Assembly: GCA_949538655.1 (NCBI GenBank)
Contig: CATISE010000098.1
Coordinates: 1 to 7,748, forward strand
From: Marine Group II euryarchaeote MED-G33
GTDB taxonomy: Archaea; Thermoplasmatota; Poseidoniia; Poseidoniales; Thalassarchaeaceae
Reading direction: 5' to 3'
DNA: 7,748 nucleotides
The notes under the pieces were generated by a model. It did not search any database. It saw nothing but the letters and a program-made list of their open reading frames with translations, and had not been told where the DNA came from. Positions 5,535 through 7,748 of this stretch are shown here, one piece after another. Every line of letters begins with the position of its first letter. Within the stretch, counting starts at the first letter, position 1. The position numbers were made by a program, and so were the translations under genes.

Positions 5535-6539
5535 ATGTCAGAGGAGTGGATTGTCGAAACCCACGACCTCGTCAAGAAGTATGGCGAGCATGTCGCTTTG
5601 GACAGTGTCAACCTCAATATTCGTCCAGGTGCAACTGGGCTTTTGGGGCCCAATGGTGCCGGGAAATCCACCTTGTTGAAAACCATCCTTGGCCTGATTG
5701 CTTTGACCAGTGGTGGCGGTAAAGTACTGGGCCACAACATCGCCACAGAAGGTGCACTGATTCGACAGAGAATTGGTTACATGCCTGAATATGATTGCTT
5801 GATTCCAGATATGGAAGCCATTCACCAAGTTCGATATGCCGGTGAATTGTTGGGCATGAATTCGAATTCAGCAGTTCAAAGAGCACACGAAGTTCTGGAA
5901 TATGTTGGACTTCGAGATCAGCGATATCGCGCAGTCTCAACATTCAGCACTGGCATGGAGCAGGCGACAAAATTGGCTTGTTCATTGATTCATGATCCCG
6001 ATCTGCTGATTTGCGATGAACCCACCAATGGGTTGGATGCCAATGCTCGAGGCTTCATGCTCGATACCCTCTTTCAAGTGGTCAAGCAAGGTGGACGTTC
6101 TATCATCATGAGCAGCCATCTCATGGATGACGTCGAACGAATTTGCGATCGAATGTTGATGATTCACAAAGGGCAGGTCATCGCTCAAGGGCGAATTGAA
6201 GATCTGAAAGCCATCGATCGAGAAATTGAGATTTCAGTATGGGGCGGTGCCAGCCGAATCGAAGAGAAACTCAAGGACATGGGGCAATCTGTTCGTCGTA
6301 CGGGACGTGTGATGAGAATTACTCGGATTGACGAAACAACTTATCGGACCATCATTAAGGCGGCAGCAGAAACCAATGTTCAAATTCGTAAGATGGAGGA
6401 TTATGAACCCAGTCTTGAGGACTTGTTCATCGTCATCATGGATCGATTGGGTTACTCTGTGAAATCGAGTAAGGACTTGCTTACTGGCCCTACACCCAAC
6501 ATGGATCACGCTGCACTTCAAGGGAGGAAGGTTGCATGA
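5535..6539 (+). CDS. ABC-2-type transporter ATP-binding protein
   Basis: Nucleotide-binding subunit that powers the ABC-2 permease encoded next to it; it acts at the cytoplasmic face of the membrane, most likely in export. In 334 residues: Walker A GPNGAGKST at 38-46, a Q-loop region IGYMPEYD at 80-87 with Glu at the usual Gln position (a common variant in this class), signature FSTGMEQ at 137-143, Walker B LLICDEP at 157-163 followed by TNGLDA, and H-loop SSHLMDDVERICDR at 193-206. This signature and H-loop style is that of CcmA/NatA-like ABC-2 exporters. Residues about 225-300 form the accessory C-terminal domain typical of that group. The stop overlaps the permease start as ATGA, so the pair is translationally coupled. 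The start is fixed by GGAGGG 5 nt upstream. Substrate unknown. Confidence 0.93.
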   Translation: MSEEWIVETHDLVKKYGEHVALDSVNLNIRPGATGLLGPNGAGKSTLLKTILGLIALTSGGGKVLGHNIATEGALIRQRIGYMPEYDCLIPDMEAIHQVRYAGELLGMNSNSAVQRAHEVLEYVGLRDQRYRAVSTFSTGMEQATKLACSLIHDPDLLICDEPTNGLDANARGFMLDTLFQVVKQGGRSIIMSSHLMDDVERICDRMLMIHKGQVIAQGRIEDLKAIDREIEISVWGGASRIEEKLKDMGQSVRRTGRVMRITRIDETTYRTIIKAAAETNVQIRKMEDYEPSLEDLFIVIMDRLGYSVKSSKDLLTGPTPNMDHAALQGRKVA

Positions 6540-7651
6540 GTGAAGGTGATGAATTCGATCTGGATGGTCTTCTTCCAGAATCCTCTTCCGAACTACCTGC
6601 ACCTGCACCTCCAACAAAATTGCCCGAACCCGCATCTCCTTCTGAAGCCGAATTCATGGGTGAAGCGGGTGCTGTGACGGGAAAGGCTCGGATGGAGGCT
6701 GCTTACGGAGCAGGAGATGGAGAAGGCCAAGGGATGGCGATGGTCGCCCAGTCAGCCACCGTTGAAGCTGGTACCATTTTCCATCAAGTTTACCGACCAT
6801 GGAGGGGTAAACTAAACCCTCGTTGGGTTCGCAACTGGTCAATTTTCCGACATCATGTGTATGGGTTGTTTAGCAAAGGACACCGCCCCTGGCCAATGAC
6901 TACCAAATTGGTAGTAGCCCTCGTTCTATTCGGTTCATTGCTACCAATCGTCACCATGGCGATGAGTGTACTAACCGGTCTTTCCGGTTTGATGGAATTC
7001 TATGGTGTGTCGAGGGCCAATCTATGGGGTCATGTTCTGGGTGTGTTCCACAATACCTGTTGCTGGCCACTATTGACAGCCCTCGTCGTCGGTGGCCTCA
7101 TCTCAGAGGATCGGCAACATGGCACCTCTGCGATTTACTTCTCAAGACCCATCAATCGAACCGATTACACCCTGATGAAATATCTATCAGCAGCGGCGAT
7201 TCTTTCTCTGGTGATTGTCTTCTCATATTGTGCCTTCTATGCAGCAGCCATTCTCTTCAACAACGAGGGTTGGGCTTACCTTCTCGACACCCTACCTTAC
7301 TTCCTCGGCGGGTTGGTTGCCGCGGTCATGTTGGTGGTGACTTTCACCAGTATTGGCCTTGCACTTTCCAGCCTGAGTTCAGGCCGATTCTTCCCCGCAG
7401 TTGCTTTCTTGGGAATCATCTTTGGTTCTCGAATTCTAGCCTTCCTCATCAAACTACTTTTCGAGCGGGATACACTGTATTTGATGAGTCCATACGACAA
7501 TTTGGCCCATGTGGGGCAGTGGATGATGGGCCTCAATACCACCTATGATTTCCCTGCCGCTTGGTCATTCGTCTCACTGTTGTTGATGAACGGTGTGTCT
7601 CTGTATATTCTCATCAGTCGAGTGAATTCCTTGGAGGTGACTCGCGAATGA
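6536..7651 (+). CDS. ABC-2-type transporter permease with long disordered N-terminal tail
   Basis: Membrane subunit pairing with the upstream ATPase. The 371-residue protein has six predicted spans at about 122-146, 174-190, 215-240, 252-278, 284-308 and 341-361. Between spans 2 and 3 lies the ABC-2-typical segment ISEDRQHGTSAIYFSRPINR (189-208), usually the cytoplasmic coupling region. The first 80 or so residues are acidic and rich in Pro, Ala, Ser and Gly, predicted disordered and cytoplasmic, which is longer than normal for the family. The start is supported by GGGAGG 8 nt upstream and the ATGA overlap with the ATPase stop; later in-frame ATGs would drop the tail but lack this support. 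The 3' end overlaps the next gene in the same ATGA fashion. What is transported cannot be told. Confidence 0.9.
   Translation: MSEGDEFDLDGLLPESSSELPAPAPPTKLPEPASPSEAEFMGEAGAVTGKARMEAAYGAGDGEGQGMAMVAQSATVEAGTIFHQVYRPWRGKLNPRWVRNWSIFRHHVYGLFSKGHRPWPMTTKLVVALVLFGSLLPIVTMAMSVLTGLSGLMEFYGVSRANLWGHVLGVFHNTCCWPLLTALVVGGLISEDRQHGTSAIYFSRPINRTDYTLMKYLSAAAILSLVIVFSYCAFYAAAILFNNEGWAYLLDTLPYFLGGLVAAVMLVVTFTSIGLALSSLSSGRFFPAVAFLGIIFGSRILAFLIKLLFERDTLYLMSPYDNLAHVGQWMMGLNTTYDFPAAWSFVSLLLMNGVSLYILISRVNSLEVTRE
7633..7640 (+). promoter_or_regulatory. Extended Shine-Dalgarno inside the end of the permease gene
   Basis: GGAGGTGA, an eight-base match to the anti-Shine-Dalgarno, lies 7 nt before ATG 7648. It shows that the next gene is translated from the same transcript and starts at this overlap. 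Confidence 0.75.
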
Positions 7652-7748
7652 TGCCCGATTTTGATCAGGTCGGTGAAGGCCAGAGCCAAAAGGAATGGCA
7701 AAAGACCCCTGAAGCACCTGCAATCATGGTTGATCATGTCTCCAAGTG
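7648..7748 (+). CDS. Start of a second ABC transporter ATP-binding protein (truncated by window)
   Basis: Only 33 codons are visible. About 26 polar residues (MMPDFDQ...KTPEAPA) precede IMVDHVSK, which looks like the first beta-strand of an ABC ATPase domain (the 'V..VSK.YG' opening). The gene overlaps the permease stop as ATGA and has an eight-base Shine-Dalgarno 7 nt upstream; the second Met codon at 7651 is an alternative start. Walker motifs would lie beyond the window, so the family call rests on this short stretch and on the operon context. Confidence 0.6.
   Translation, partial: MMPDFDQVGEGQSQKEWQKTPEAPAIMVDHVSK

Noticed and set aside
7024..7548. Long plus-strand frame inside the permease gene
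   Set aside because: A +1-shifted shadow of the permease with a Ser/Arg/Leu/His-rich translation; the permease frame has spans, a ribosome site and coupling.

Overview
The window reads as part of an archaeal chromosome, densely packed with genes and of intermediate base composition. The best evidence is a full-length archaeal-type tRNA-guanine transglycosylase with a C-terminal PUA domain, the form that makes archaeosine. Shine-Dalgarno-like sequences precede several genes, while others have none and could be leaderless. My guess, an inference from gene style only, is a marine Thermoplasmatota archaeon of the Marine Group II / Poseidoniales type. No tRNA, rRNA, CRISPR array, insertion sequence or phage gene was recognised, and no stretch longer than about 115 bases lacks a gene.

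Region 1 (1-2194) is for iron-sulfur cluster assembly. sufC and sufB lie on the minus strand in the order C then B, 9 nt apart, and sufB runs off the left edge. A NifU/Nfu-type scaffold gene is transcribed divergently on the plus strand. The region between sufC and nfu holds a perfect 15-bp inverted repeat and several GCACC/GGTGC motifs, a candidate shared control region.

Region 2 (2181-3394) holds two genes of less certain role. A PPP-family metallophosphatase on the minus strand overlaps the nfu 3' end tail to tail. A small single-span membrane protein on the plus strand starts only 17 nt away, probably at TTG, and ends in an Asp-rich, Cys-bracketed metal-binding-like motif.

Region 3 (3439-5451) is tgtA. 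Both catalytic aspartates and the PUA domain are present, but the three cysteines that normally hold the structural zinc are replaced (I, T, L) while the zinc histidine remains. This is the most striking observation in the window.

Region 4 (5535-7748) is an ABC-2-type transporter operon on the plus strand: an ATPase, a six-span permease and the start of a second ATPase, joined by ATGA stop/start overlaps and strong Shine-Dalgarno sequences. A stable-looking hairpin covers the leader of the first ATPase. The substrate cannot be told from sequence.
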